Shown: positions 16,568-25,297, counted from the first letter of the stretch. The stretch is DNA of 64,000 nucleotides from JANQRZ01 sp965214485 (GCA_965214485.1 CBDCBW010000012.1:124001-188000), one strand, 5' to 3'. The notes: generated by a model from the letters alone, not told the origin. A program made the numbers and translations.

Positions 16568-17215
16568 TTACCGCGCTCTGAAGCGCCCCTCGCGGAGGAA
16601 GTGCCCCTCGCGGAGGAAGTGCACCGTCTGCTCGGCGACGGCGCGGTGCCGCGCGATGAAGGCGTGCCCGGCCCGGACGACGACGAAGTCCGCCATCCCC
16701 TCGACGCGCGTCGCCGCGACCGACACCCGCCCGTCGTTCGGCCCGCCGAGCAGCCGGCCGAGGCCGGGGTAGACGTTCCGGTCGCCGGCGATCACGCCGA
16801 GCTCGAAGTCCACCGCGCCGAGGGCGGCGGCAGGGCCGCCGGTCCGGAGCTCGGCCAGGGCGGGGCCGCAGAGCCGGCTGAGCGGCCAGCGGTCGTGGAA
16901 GACGTCGGCGAGCGCGTTGCCCGCGTTCGGCGGGGCGAGCATCACCACGCGCGAGCCGCCGGGCAGCCCGTGCCGCGCGGCGTAGGCCCGGAGGACGATC
17001 CCGCCGAGCGAATGCGTCACGGCGTGGACCGGCCCGCCCCCGGCCTGCTCGACGGCGGGCCGCACGAACTCCGCCGCGAGCCTCTCGACGCCGTGGCACG
17101 TGGAGGGGTAGCCCACGTTGACCGTGTGGAACCCCGCCCGTTCGAGCCGCCGCGCGAGCCACGCCATCGACCGCGCCGTCCGCCCGAGGCCGTGCAGCAG
17201 AAGAACCGTAGGCAT
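16568..17215 (-). CDS. alpha/beta-hydrolase, lipase-like
   Basis: 215 residues from the ATG at 17215 (MPTVLLLHGLGRTARSM). LLHGLG forms the oxyanion region, VTHSLGGIV holds the nucleophile serine, and APPNAGNALAD resembles PGAP1-like or bacterial triacylglycerol lipases; a late His in GHAFIARH is a plausible third triad member. There is no signal peptide, so it is probably cytoplasmic. The C-terminus carries a short duplication (HFLREG twice), caused by an 18-bp tandem repeat at 16585-16620. In-frame codons upstream of 17215 are repeat-derived and give no sensible extension. Confidence 0.75.
   Translation of the reverse strand: MPTVLLLHGLGRTARSMAWLARRLERAGFHTVNVGYPSTCHGVERLAAEFVRPAVEQAGGGPVHAVTHSLGGIVLRAYAARHGLPGGSRVVMLAPPNAGNALADVFHDRWPLSRLCGPALAELRTGGPAAALGAVDFELGVIAGDRNVYPGLGRLLGGPNDGRVSVAATRVEGMADFVVVRAGHAFIARHRAVAEQTVHFLREGHFLREGRFRAR
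16585..16620. repeat. 18-bp tandem duplication in the 3' end of the hydrolase gene
   Basis: Two perfect copies of gcccctcgcggaggaagt, in frame; they duplicate six residues near the protein's C-terminus. Confidence 0.85.
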
Positions 17216-17254
17216 CAGCGGGGTGGAGAGGGTGGGGAAAACACTTGGGCAGTC

Positions 17255-17362
17255 TTCGGACCCCCCGTTTAGATCGTGCATCGCTGCGCTCAGACACGAC
17301 CCAAACCGTCCCCCTTCAAGGGGGCCAGCGCTCGGAGCGTCAGCGGAGAAAGCAGGGGGTGC
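17255..17362. repeat. nested inverted-repeat element, copy C
   Basis: Begins GGACCCCCCGTTTAG, contains the hairpin CCCCCTTCAAGGGGG (about 17312-17326) and a TCGGAGCGTCAGCGGA block, and ends AGCAGGGGGTGCC. It shares its layout with the elements at 5150-5290 and 15200-15345. It lies between the metalloprotease stop and the start of the lipase-like gene. Confidence 0.55.
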
Positions 17363-19915
17363 CTACTCCGCCTCCAGCGCCCGCTCGATCAGGAAGCCGA
17401 TGTGGCCGGCGTGGGCCTTCGTCTCGTCGCTGCCGCCGCGCCGGGCCTGGACGAGAGCCTCGACGCGGCGAAGCTGCGCGAGGGCCTGCGACCGGCTGAG
17501 GTAGTCGTAGGCGTCGTCCTCGTCCTCGACGATCTCGGCCAAGCGGGTGACGTACTCGATCTGCGCGTTCTGCCGGAACGTGTTCACGTCGCCGTCGGCG
17601 TCGGCCTCGAAGACGGCGTCGGTCAGGTCGGCGAGGACTTCGGCGAGCGGGTACGCGTTGCCGTAGAGGCGGGCGTCCGAGATGCGCTGCATCGTGACGG
17701 GGTGGAGGAGGTGGTCGAGGACGCTCTGCTGGCTGTTGAGGCTGCGCTCGTGGATTTTGGGGTCCTCGGACTGCGCGAAGAAGTCGAACCCGCGGCGCTG
17801 CATCGCGAGGCGGCTGTAGAGCCCGGCGGGCGCGTCGAAGGCGTCGGGCGCGAAGAGGCGGCGCGTCAGGATGTCCATCGCCCGCTTCTGCTCGGCGCGC
17901 GGGACGGGCGTGAACGGCTGGGTCGCGCCGGGCTGCCCGACGACGGCGCGGTCGACGTAGATGCCGCCGATGTAGCGGCTGGCGACGCCGGCGGCGGCCC
18001 CGGCCTGCCCGGTCAGGATGAGGTAGGCGTTGCGCAGCTCGTGGTACGTGTCGCCCGGCGTGTCGTAGCGCTCGACGAGGTCGGCCATGACCTCGTCGAT
18101 CAGGTCGAGCCGCCGGTCGGAGTAGGTGAGGGCGTCGCTCGACAGGTCGCCGATCATCACGCGCGGGTCGATGGCCTTGCCGGGGGCGCGCATGTCGTCG
18201 GCGTCGTTGCCGAAGGCGAGGTCCGGCTCGGTCGAGCGCGCGAGGAGCGCCTCGCGGCCGGCCTCGTCGAAGGTGCCGTAGCCGAACTGGACGGCCCACA
18301 CGTCGTAGGGGCCGGGCTTGACGGCGGCGTAGGCCCCCTGGCTCTCGCCGGGCGGGGCGAGGTTGAGCGCGGGGTAGTCCATCACCGAGCCGAGCAGCCC
18401 CTTCTCCATCGTGAGGTCCCAGTCGGTGGTCTGCTCGGGCGTGAGCATCTGGCTGGCCTTCATGTTGTGGTTCAGGCCGAGGGTGTGGCCGACCTCGTGG
18501 AGGACGAGGTAGTAGAGCGACTGCTCGACGAGGGTGCTGACGTCGGCCTCGGGGGCGTCCTTCGCGCGCAGCGCCTGGAGGCCGAAGAGCGTCTCGGCCT
18601 GGAGCCTCAGCCCCAGCGAGCACCGGTGCGGATCGGCGGCGTGCTCGGTCGCCTCGGCTTGGTCGAGGAAGAGCGCGGCGGTCTCGAAGAGGCGGTCGTA
18701 GGTGAGCCGGTTCTTGAGGAAGACGTACTCGAGCATGATGTCCGAGCCCATCATCTGCCCGGTGCGGGGGTTCGAGAAGCTAGGCCCGTAGCCGCCGAAG
18801 GGCGGGGTCGGGGACGAGGTCCAGCGGAGGACGTTGTAGCGGAGGTCGCCCGCGTCCCAGGCGGCGTCGTCGGGCTGGATGCGGACCTCGAGCGCGTTCG
18901 AGATGCCGGCGGCCTCGAAGGCCTGGTTCCAGCGGAGCGTCGCGTCGCGGATGAGGTCGCGGTACTCGACCGGAGTCGTGTTCTCGACCCACCACACGAG
19001 CGGCTCGACGGGGTCGGAGACCGCCGCCGCCGGGTCCTTTTTCTCGAAGTGCCAGCGGCGGATGAGGTCGCGGTAGGGCGTCGCGCTGTCGGACGTGAGG
19101 TCGGTGACCTGGTGCGTGAAGTACCCCACGCGCGCGTCGTCGAGGCGGGGCTCGTAGTCGTTCTCGGGCATCGCGACGAGGCTGTGCTGGAGCGTGACCG
19201 AGACCGAGCGGGCGTCGGTCACCGCCGCGCCGCCGCCGCTCAGCGGGGCCGGGTTGTCGTAGACGTAGCGGACGAGCACGTCGGTGTTCTCGGGGTAGCT
19301 GCGCACGTCGACCACCGCCGTCTTGTCCTTGGCGAGGGCACCGAGCTTGAAGGCCGTCGGCGGGCGGCCCGGGCGGTCCGGCGGCCGGACGAGCGCGAGG
19401 GCCTCGGAGAGGAACAGGTCGTCGGCCTTGATGAGGACGCGCCCGGTGGCCTCGTCCTCGGCGACGATCTCCTCGACGGCGAGGACCGCCGGGCTGATGT
19501 TGGCGTCGGCGGCGCGCGCAATGGCGTTGTCCTCGTCGAAGTAGAACGCCGTGTTCTCCTCGACGAACTCGACCTTGTTGAAGCGGCGGCGGACCGTGAA
19601 GACGCTGTTGTCGCGGAACTGCCCGCGGAAGTGCCCGCCCACCGGCACGCCGTCCACGACGTGGGTAAAGTAGATGAACTCCTCGTCGAACTGCTCGGGC
19701 TCGATGACGAGCTGGATCGCCCCGCTCGTCGTGTCGCGGTAGACGGTAAAGAGGCCCTCAATCGCCTCCGCCGACTTGACGGCCTCGGCGAAGGAGGGGT
19801 CGTCCTTCTTCTCGGAAGCATCGGAGGGCGTCGTGACAGAGCGCGAGCCGGTGCAGCCGGCGGCGGCGAGGGCGAGAAGGAGCAGAACGCTGCAGGGGCG
19901 TGGGGAGGGTTTCAT
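17363..19915 (-). CDS. zinc metalloprotease lipoprotein (DUF5117/DUF5118 type)
   Basis: 850 residues. The N-terminus is a lipoprotein signal (LLLLALAAAGC), so it is anchored on the periplasmic or outer side. A long beta-rich region (residues about 40-330) matches the DUF5118/DUF5117 layout, followed by a metzincin-like catalytic domain: HEVGHTLGLNH at 473-483 supplies three zinc-binding histidines, and SVMDY about 35 residues later is the Met-turn. The C-terminal 300 residues (around YIGGIYVDRAVVG) are also family-typical. Bacteroidota and Rhodothermota carry many such secreted proteases of unknown substrate. Its ATG overlaps the stop of the upstream two-TM protein gene (ATGA, 19912-19915). 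Confidence 0.88.
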   Translation of the reverse strand: MKPSPRPCSVLLLLALAAAGCTGSRSVTTPSDASEKKDDPSFAEAVKSAEAIEGLFTVYRDTTSGAIQLVIEPEQFDEEFIYFTHVVDGVPVGGHFRGQFRDNSVFTVRRRFNKVEFVEENTAFYFDEDNAIARAADANISPAVLAVEEIVAEDEATGRVLIKADDLFLSEALALVRPPDRPGRPPTAFKLGALAKDKTAVVDVRSYPENTDVLVRYVYDNPAPLSGGGAAVTDARSVSVTLQHSLVAMPENDYEPRLDDARVGYFTHQVTDLTSDSATPYRDLIRRWHFEKKDPAAAVSDPVEPLVWWVENTTPVEYRDLIRDATLRWNQAFEAAGISNALEVRIQPDDAAWDAGDLRYNVLRWTSSPTPPFGGYGPSFSNPRTGQMMGSDIMLEYVFLKNRLTYDRLFETAALFLDQAEATEHAADPHRCSLGLRLQAETLFGLQALRAKDAPEADVSTLVEQSLYYLVLHEVGHTLGLNHNMKASQMLTPEQTTDWDLTMEKGLLGSVMDYPALNLAPPGESQGAYAAVKPGPYDVWAVQFGYGTFDEAGREALLARSTEPDLAFGNDADDMRAPGKAIDPRVMIGDLSSDALTYSDRRLDLIDEVMADLVERYDTPGDTYHELRNAYLILTGQAGAAAGVASRYIGGIYVDRAVVGQPGATQPFTPVPRAEQKRAMDILTRRLFAPDAFDAPAGLYSRLAMQRRGFDFFAQSEDPKIHERSLNSQQSVLDHLLHPVTMQRISDARLYGNAYPLAEVLADLTDAVFEADADGDVNTFRQNAQIEYVTRLAEIVEDEDDAYDYLSRSQALAQLRRVEALVQARRGGSDETKAHAGHIGFLIERALEAE

Positions 19916-20670
19916 GGGCGTGGGAGTCGCAGAGAGACGAGAGCGGCGCGCGTGGGACTGCGAGGGGGATGGGGCCGCGAAGAAAGACGGGCCTGAAGAT
20001 AGCAGCCGGACGCAGGGACGACAAGGTGGGGGCCGCGCCCCGGATCGGTGCCGCCGCCGCGCCCCGGATCGGTGCTGCCAAGCTCAGCGCCGCGGCAGGC
20101 GTCAGCGCAGCGACGCTCGCAGCCGGTAGCGGTCGTGCCGTCGCCGGACGCCGGCGTGGTAGGCCCGCGCCGCCGGGGGTAGGTCCGGCGGAGAAACTCT
20201 ACCAGCAGCGCCGAGGGGCCGATGACGAAGACGAGGTGCAGCGGGAAGTGCTCGAGCAGCGCCCGCGCGAGCGGGTGCCGCCGGCTCCGGTGCCTGCGCT
20301 CGCGGCGCGCGTCGGCGGCGTGGGCCTCGGCCTCGGCGATGGCCTCGTTCCACGCCTCCAGGTCCGGCGCGTGGAGCGAGGTCTCCGGGAAGTAGTCGCC
20401 GAAGAGCTCGTTGAGCGTCGTGCTCGGCACCGCGTGGCGGTGGAACGAGAACAGGCCCACCTCGAGCAGCACGAGCGCGAGCAAGGGGAGGCCGAGCGCC
20501 GGGCCGAGGAAGCGCGCCGCGTGCCGGGCCTCACGCCGGAGGCGCGAGCGGCTCCGCGAGCCGTCGGTGCGCCGGGTGTTGCCGAGCGCGAGCCGGAGCG
20601 AGCGGTGGGGGAGGAGAAACGGCACGGCCAGCAGGAACAGCAGCACCGGTCCCGCGAAAATCCAAAGCAT
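19912..20670 (-). CDS. two-TM membrane protein with basic, low-complexity tail
   Basis: 252 residues from the ATG at 20670 (MLWIFAGPVLLFLLAV). TM1 is at about residues 2-22 and TM2 at about 50-72 (LGPALGLPLLALVLLEVGLF); a third hydrophobic stretch (LHLVFVIGPSALLVEF) lies near 140-155. A charged region with the EAIAEAEAHAADARRE helix separates them. The last roughly 90 residues are low-complexity and partly encoded by a 24-bp repeat (GTDPGRGG twice), so the true end is less sure than the start. The ATGA overlap with the metalloprotease gene favours reading through to 19912. No family recognised. Confidence 0.5.
   Translation of the reverse strand: MLWIFAGPVLLFLLAVPFLLPHRSLRLALGNTRRTDGSRSRSRLRREARHAARFLGPALGLPLLALVLLEVGLFSFHRHAVPSTTLNELFGDYFPETSLHAPDLEAWNEAIAEAEAHAADARRERRHRSRRHPLARALLEHFPLHLVFVIGPSALLVEFLRRTYPRRRGPTTPASGDGTTATGCERRCADACRGAELGSTDPGRGGGTDPGRGPHLVVPASGCYLQARLSSRPHPPRSPTRAALVSLRLPRP
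20036..20083. repeat. 24-bp tandem duplication
   Basis: Two near-perfect copies of a unit containing gccccggatcggtg, 24 bp apart, in frame within the 3' part of the two-TM protein gene. Confidence 0.7.
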
Positions 20671-20692
20671 CGAGAGGAAGGAGAACCCGGCC

Positions 20693-20700
20693 CAAAGGTA
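20693..20700 (-). promoter_or_regulatory. candidate Bacteroidota-type -7 element
   Basis: On the minus strand this reads TACCTTTG, an exact match to the TAnnTTTG consensus, 23-30 nt before the ATG at 20670. A clear -33 TTTG is not visible (TTCG is near the right distance), so this is a candidate only. Confidence 0.35.
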
Positions 20701-20927
20701 TCGCCGGTTCGGTCTCGAAGGTATATCCCGAGGGGGACCCCCGCCGCGCTCGCGGTCGGAGGCTGCGGGACGAGTGCCCGTTGCGCCCGCAGCCCGGACG
20801 AGGTACACCCCACTCGGCAGCGACGAGGCGTCCAGCGTGAGCCGTGGCTTGTCCTACGCCTCGCGGGCAGCGTACCTGCATCCTTTCGCAACCCGATGGC
20901 GTTGCACCGGAAGCGGCGAGGCTGTAG

Positions 20928-20952
20928 ACTGCTTAACCACACTGCTTAACCG
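20928..20952. repeat. 13-bp near-tandem repeat before the TA-like locus
   Basis: Two copies of actgcttaacc, 13 bp apart, ending 13 nt before the GTG of the antitoxin-like gene. Paired short direct repeats at this spot are a reasonable guess for an autoregulatory operator. Confidence 0.45.
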
Positions 20953-20965
20953 AGAAGACGAAACC

Positions 20966-21229
20966 GTGAGCCTACAAGAAATCATCGAGGCCGTGCGCCG
21001 CCTCCCCCGGCGGCAGCAGCAGCAGTTGATCGAGGAGCTACGCCGCAGCGCCGAAGCGAAAACGAACGCCGGGGGCGACGCGGCGGCCGAGGTGCCGACC
21101 GATCCGCAGGAGCTCGCCGCGTACCGCCGCCGGCTCGCCGAGCAAATCGACTGGCAGGGCGGCGACGGCTTGGCGTATCAACTGCGCCTCCGCGCCGAGT
21201 GGGACGACCGACCCGGTTGGGACGACTGA
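20966..21229 (+). CDS. antitoxin-like protein of a PIN toxin module
   Basis: 87 residues from the GTG at 20966. It begins SLQEIIEAVRRLPRRQQQQL, a helical segment of the kind seen in short antitoxins paired with PIN toxins, then a variable linker and an acidic C-terminus ending WDDRPGWDD. Its stop TGA shares one base with the ATG that starts the broken toxin frame (TGATG). The sequence is less GC-rich than its neighbours, which fits acquisition. The antitoxin role rests mainly on the partner; the DNA-binding fold was not confirmed. Confidence 0.5.
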   Translation: MSLQEIIEAVRRLPRRQQQQLIEELRRSAEAKTNAGGDAAAEVPTDPQELAAYRRRLAEQIDWQGGDGLAYQLRLRAEWDDRPGWDD

Positions 21230-21524
21230 TGCTTCTCGACTCCGGCTTTGTGCCCTGGAGGGCATCCCAGAAATCGCTCTGACCGAGACGGCAGCTGAGC
21301 TTGCCGAGGCGCTGGTCGAGCATGGGCCGCTCCCAGCGAAGACAGCGCTGGATGCCCTCCACATCGCGGCCGCCGTCAGCGGGGGCGTGGAGTACTTACT
21401 GACGTGGAACTTCAAGCACCTCGCAAACGCGACGATACGAAACCAAATCGAGTGGGCGTGTCGTTCGAGGGGGTACGAGCCGGCGATCATCTGCACACCG
21501 GAAGAACTGCTGGAGGGCATCTGA
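21229..21524 (+). pseudogene. VapC-like PIN toxin, internally deleted and frameshifted
   Basis: The ATG at 21229 opens a toxin-like start (MLLDSGF) but this frame stops after 17 codons. From about 21255 another frame reads LEGIPEIALTETAAELAEAL, then LDALHIAAAVSGGVEYLLTW, NFKHLANATIRNQIEW, and ends ICTPEELLEGI at 21524. These are the C-terminal blocks of a well-known PIN-domain (VapC-like) family. About 60-65 residues of the middle, including an acidic active-site residue, are missing, and the two parts are in different frames. The locus should therefore be non-toxic. The TGATG junction with the antitoxin-like gene and the intact gene downstream show the former operon. Confidence 0.75.
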
Positions 21525-21528
21525 AACG

Positions 21529-21717
21529 ATGGAAGCTACAGGCCAGGATGAGGTTATCCGAGAGGTGCGTGCCATCCGCGAGGCGCTGGCCGCTGAGCAT
21601 GGGTACGACGTGCGAGCGATCTTCGAAGCAGCGAAGCGGCGGCAAGTGGAGAGCAAGCGCGAGGTGGTCTGCCTGGTGCCGCGCCGGGTGGACCGCACGG
21701 TGGAGGACGCTGTGTAA
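21529..21717 (+). CDS. small partner protein of the PIN module
   Basis: 62 residues. The pattern EVIREVRAIREALAAEHGYDVRAIFEAAKRRQ is the same as short proteins found next to PIN toxins in cyanobacteria and other bacteria (EEVRxIREx...AIxxxxRRRQ). The frame is intact and starts 5 nt after the toxin remnant. It is probably an antitoxin-like or accessory component left without a working toxin; the molecular role is not known to me. Confidence 0.55.
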   Translation: MEATGQDEVIREVRAIREALAAEHGYDVRAIFEAAKRRQVESKREVVCLVPRRVDRTVEDAV

Positions 21718-21725
21718 CGCGCGTC

Positions 21726-22904
21726 TTACCGCCGGACGTGCCACACGAGGGCGACGGCGAAGACGGCGAAGAGCGCGTGCGGCACCCACGCCACGAGCAC
21801 CGGCGGCACCGCCTCGGCGTAGCCGAAGGGCTCGCTCAGCTTCTGGAGCGCGAGGTAGACGAAGGCCACGAGCAGCCCGGTCCCGAACTGCACCGCCTGC
21901 CCGCCCCGCCGCCGCACCGACGCCATCGCCACCCCGATCACGACGAGGATCAGGTTCGCCACCGGGTAGGAGAACTTCCCGTAGTAGCTCACGAGTGGCC
22001 GCCCGAGCTGGTCGGCCCCGGCGCGGCGAAGGCCGTCGAGGTAGTCCCGCGCCTCGGGGATCGTCAGGCGCTCGGCGTCGCGCTCGGTGCGGGCGAGGTC
22101 GCGGGGGAGGACCTGGAGCGCCGTGTCGAGCTCCGCCACCTCCGCATAGGCCGCCGCGCCGCCGGAGCCGGACCCGCCGGGCGCGCCTCCGCCGGGCGCG
22201 CCTCCGCCGGGCGCGCCTCCGCCGGGCGCGGCTCCGCCACGCGTGAACGAGCGGAGCGTCACCCCGCGCATCCGCCACACGCCGAGCGAGTCGACCCACT
22301 GCATCGACTCGGCGTCGAGGCGGCGCGCCACGCGCTCGGCACCGGGGGCCCCGGCGGCGTCCTCGAAGTCCTGGAGCGAGACGCGGTACGCCTGCTCGGT
22401 CCGCCGGTCGAAGAAGCCGACCGAGAGGACCGAGCCGGGGCGGTTCTGCCGGTGGATCTGGCTCGTCTCGGACTGCGCCGGGGCCTTTTTGTAATACTGG
22501 TTCTGGAATTCGATCACGACCCCGTTCGTGCGCGGCACGACGAAGCCGTTGAACCAGAACATGAACCCCGTCACCAGGAGGCCGACGAGCACGAACGGCA
22601 CCATGATCCGGACGAGCGACACCCCGCTCGACAGCAGCGCCACGAGCTGGAGGCTCTGCGCGAGGCGGCCCGTCACGTAGATCGCCGCGAGGAAGACGGC
22701 GAGCGGGCTCGTCAGCCGGACGATCTCGGGGACGTAGTTGAGGTAGTACGTCCCGAAGACCTCGGCGGGGGTCGCGCCCCGGTCCATGAAGTCGTCAACG
22801 TACTCGAGGTAGTCGAGCACGACGAAGAACACGATCAGGAGCCCGACGAGCAGGACCGTCGCGGCCAGAAACCGGGCGATGATGTGGCGGTCGAAGGTGG
22901 TGAT
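21726..22904 (-). CDS. LptF/LptG-type permease, start codon unclear
   Basis: Inner-membrane subunit of the lipopolysaccharide export ABC complex (LptB2FG). TM1-TM3 at the N-terminus carry LDYLEYVDDFMDRGATP and MVPFVLVGLLVTGFMFWFN; a periplasmic beta-jellyroll region and three C-terminal TMs follow (YPVANLILVVIGVAMAS, LLVAFVYLALQKLS). Homology-like sequence extends to 22904 (TTFDRHIIARFLAATVLL), but the codon where ATG is expected is ATC, and no ATG, GTG or TTG occurs between the upstream stop and a GTG at 22832 inside TM1. Either ATC initiates, or a point change or error removed the start, or the gene is truncated. The jellyroll contains a Gly/Pro insert (GGGAP four times) from a 15-bp repeat. 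Confidence 0.8.
   Translation of the reverse strand: MTTFDRHIIARFLAATVLLVGLLIVFFVVLDYLEYVDDFMDRGATPAEVFGTYYLNYVPEIVRLTSPLAVFLAAIYVTGRLAQSLQLVALLSSGVSLVRIMVPFVLVGLLVTGFMFWFNGFVVPRTNGVVIEFQNQYYKKAPAQSETSQIHRQNRPGSVLSVGFFDRRTEQAYRVSLQDFEDAAGAPGAERVARRLDAESMQWVDSLGVWRMRGVTLRSFTRGGAAPGGGAPGGGAPGGGAPGGSGSGGAAAYAEVAELDTALQVLPRDLARTERDAERLTIPEARDYLDGLRRAGADQLGRPLVSYYGKFSYPVANLILVVIGVAMASVRRRGGQAVQFGTGLLVAFVYLALQKLSEPFGYAEAVPPVLVAWVPHALFAVFAVALVWHVRR
22176..22235. repeat. 15-bp tandem repeat, four units, inside the LptF/G gene
   Basis: Four copies of gccgggcgcgcctcc (the last has one change). In frame; it encodes a repeated Gly-Gly-Gly-Ala-Pro segment in the periplasmic domain. Confidence 0.85.
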
Positions 22905-23052
22905 AGAGCTTGGGGTTGTAGGTTTGAGGGTATGGGTTCAAGCGCGGCGGTGGTTGACTGAGAACTCACAACCCCGAACCCCGAACCTCAAACCCGTTGT
23001 CCGTAGCTTGCCGGTGCTCATCCCGTCTTCCCCCCCAAACGACCGCACCCCC

Positions 23053-24225
23053 ATGAAAGTCCACGAATACCAGGCGAAGGACATCCTCGGAAACTACGGC
23101 GTAGCCGTCCAGCGCGGGCGCGTCGCCGGCACCGTCGAGGAGGCCGTCGCCGCCGCCGAGTCGATGCAGGCCGAGGGCGTCGGGATGTGGGTCGTCAAGG
23201 CGCAGATCCACGCCGGCGGGCGCGGCAAGGGCGGCGGCGTCAAGCTCGCCAAGACCATCGGCGAGGTCCGCGAAAAGGCCGACGCCATCCTCGGGATGCA
23301 GCTCAAGACGCCGCAGACCGGGCCGGAGGGGCAGGAGGTCAAGAAAATCCTCATCACCGCCGCCGAGGACATCGCCCACGAGTACTACGTCGGCGTGACC
23401 CTCGACCGCGCCCGCAAGATGGACGTCGTCATGGCGAGCACCGAGGGCGGCGTCGAGATCGAGGAGGTGGCGGCCGAGTCGCCGGAGAAAATCGTCAAGG
23501 TCTGGGTCGATCCCTCGCTCGGGTTGCAGCGCTTCCAGGCGCAGTACATCGCCCGCCGCCTCGGCTTCGAGGGCGACCAGCTCAAAGAGGCGGCCAAGTT
23601 CGTCACCCAGCTGTACAACGCCTACCGCGAGAGCGACGCGACGATCGCCGAGATCAACCCCCTCGTCCTCACCGAGCAGGGCGAGGTCGTCGCGCTCGAC
23701 GCCAAGATCAACCTCGACGACAACGCGCTCTTCCGGCACAAAGACTTGGCTGCGATGCGCGACGAGGCCGAGGAGGACCCGCTCGAGGTCGAGGCCGGCA
23801 AGCACAGCCTGAACTACATCAAGCTCGACGGCAACGTCGGCTGCATGGTCAACGGCGCAGGGCTCGCGATGGCGACGATGGACCTGATCAAGCTCGCCGG
23901 CGGCGAGCCGGCCAACTTCCTCGACGTCGGCGGCACGGCCAGCGCCGAGACCGTCGAGGCCGGCTTCCGGATCATCCTCTCGGACCCCAACGTCGAGGCC
24001 ATCCTGGTCAACATCTTCGGCGGGATCGTCCGGTGCGACCGCGTCGCGCGCGGCGTCGTCGAGGCGGCGAAGAACGTCGACATCCAGGTCCCGCTGATCG
24101 TCCGCCTCCAGGGCACGAACGCCGAGGAGGGCATGGAGATCATCCGGAACAGCGGCATCGAGATCGAGTCGGCGATCCAGCTCAAGGAGGCCGCCGAGAA
24201 GGTGACCGCCGCGCTGGGCAAGTGA
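23053..24225 (+). CDS. sucC: succinyl-CoA synthetase (ADP-forming) beta subunit
   Basis: TCA-cycle enzyme subunit converting succinyl-CoA to succinate with nucleotide phosphorylation. 390 residues from the ATG at 23053 (MKVHEYQAKDIL). The ATP-grasp part has QIHAGGRGKGGGVKLA; the C-terminal CoA-ligase part has LDVGGTAS and NIFGGIVRCDRVARG; EINPLVLTEQG is the conserved centre. It stands without sucD, which is unusual in Proteobacteria but common in Bacteroidota-type genomes. A TAGCTTG motif at 23004-23010 could be a -7 box. The open frame upstream of 23053 is intergenic sequence. Confidence 0.95.
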   Translation: MKVHEYQAKDILGNYGVAVQRGRVAGTVEEAVAAAESMQAEGVGMWVVKAQIHAGGRGKGGGVKLAKTIGEVREKADAILGMQLKTPQTGPEGQEVKKILITAAEDIAHEYYVGVTLDRARKMDVVMASTEGGVEIEEVAAESPEKIVKVWVDPSLGLQRFQAQYIARRLGFEGDQLKEAAKFVTQLYNAYRESDATIAEINPLVLTEQGEVVALDAKINLDDNALFRHKDLAAMRDEAEEDPLEVEAGKHSLNYIKLDGNVGCMVNGAGLAMATMDLIKLAGGEPANFLDVGGTASAETVEAGFRIILSDPNVEAILVNIFGGIVRCDRVARGVVEAAKNVDIQVPLIVRLQGTNAEEGMEIIRNSGIEIESAIQLKEAAEKVTAALGK

Positions 24226-24257
24226 TCGGAAGACAGGGGACGGAAGACGGAAGACCG

Positions 24258-25297
24258 GTGGCCCCTGCCGATCCGTCCTCTGTTCTCCGTCCTCCGTCTT
24301 CCGACGCCGGCATCCGGCTCGACGGCGTGACCAAGCGCTACGGCGACCTCACGGCCGTGGACGGCGTGACGCTGGCCGTCCCGCGCGGAAGCTTCTTCTC
24401 GCTCCTCGGCCCGAGCGGCTGCGGCAAGACGACGCTGCTCCGGCTCGTCGCCGGCTTCGAGACGCCGGACGCCGGGCGCGTCGCCATCGCCGGGCAGGAC
24501 GTGACGGACGTGCCGCCGCAGCGCCGCCCGACGGCCCTCGTCTTCCAGAACTACGCCCTCTTCCCGACGATGACGGTGGGCGAGAACGTGGCCTACGGGC
24601 TCGAGGTCAAGAAGTGGAAGCGTGCGCGCGTGCGGGAGCGCGTCGCCGAAGCGCTCGGGCGCGTGGACCTCGGCGGGCTCGAGGCGAAGCCGGTCAGCCG
24701 GCTCTCGGGCGGGCAGCAGCAGCGCGTCGCCCTCGCGCGGGCGCTCGCGGTGGAGCCCGACGTGCTGCTCTTCGACGAGCCGCTCTCGAACCTCGACCTC
24801 GCCCTCCGCGAGGAGACCCGCCGCGAGCTCAAGGCGCTGCAGGAGGAGCTCGGCACGACGAGCCTCTACGTCACCCACGACCAGGCCGAAGCGCTCGCGC
24901 TCTCGGACCTGATCGCGGTGATGCACGCGGGCCGCGTCGTCGAGGTCGGGCCGCCGGAGACGCTCTACATCACGCCCGAGACGGCCTACGTCGCCCGCTT
25001 CCTCGGCGGCAGCAACGTCGTCGAAGACGCTGCGCTCATCGCGGGCCTGGTGCCGGACGAGCCGCGCCCCGACGGCTACGTGCTCTCGGTCCGCCCCGGC
25101 GAGGGTGGGGGCCGCCGGCGAGGACGAGGCGGGCTCGGTCCCGGCGCGGCTCCGCAGCCGGCTCTACCTCGGGGGCCTACGCCGAGTGGACCGTCGAGGC
25201 GCTCGGGACCGCCCTGCGCGTGTGGATGCCGCCGGGGGCCCCGGTCCCCGATCCGCTCTTCGTCCGCGCCTCGACCCATCACTGGGTGCGGGCGTAG
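24258..25297 (+). pseudogene. ABC transporter ATPase (PotA/FbpC-like) with two frameshifts in the TOBE region
   Basis: The nucleotide-binding domain is complete in one frame: Walker A GPSGCGKTT, Q-loop FQNYALFP, signature LSGGQQQRVALARAL, Walker B VLLFDEPLSNLD and H-loop YVTHDQAEAL. It resembles subunits energising polyamine, iron or sulfate importers. After LSVRPGE (about 25100) the TOBE domain continues one frame over (VGAAGEDEAGSVPARLRSRLYLG) and shifts again at about 25170 to AYAEWTVEALGTALRVWMP, ending at 25297. Both breaks fall in G runs (gggtggggg and ggggg) and each is repaired by removing one G, so assembly error is likely; real decay is also possible. Start GTG 24258 is tentative. 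No permease gene is adjacent. Confidence 0.75.
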
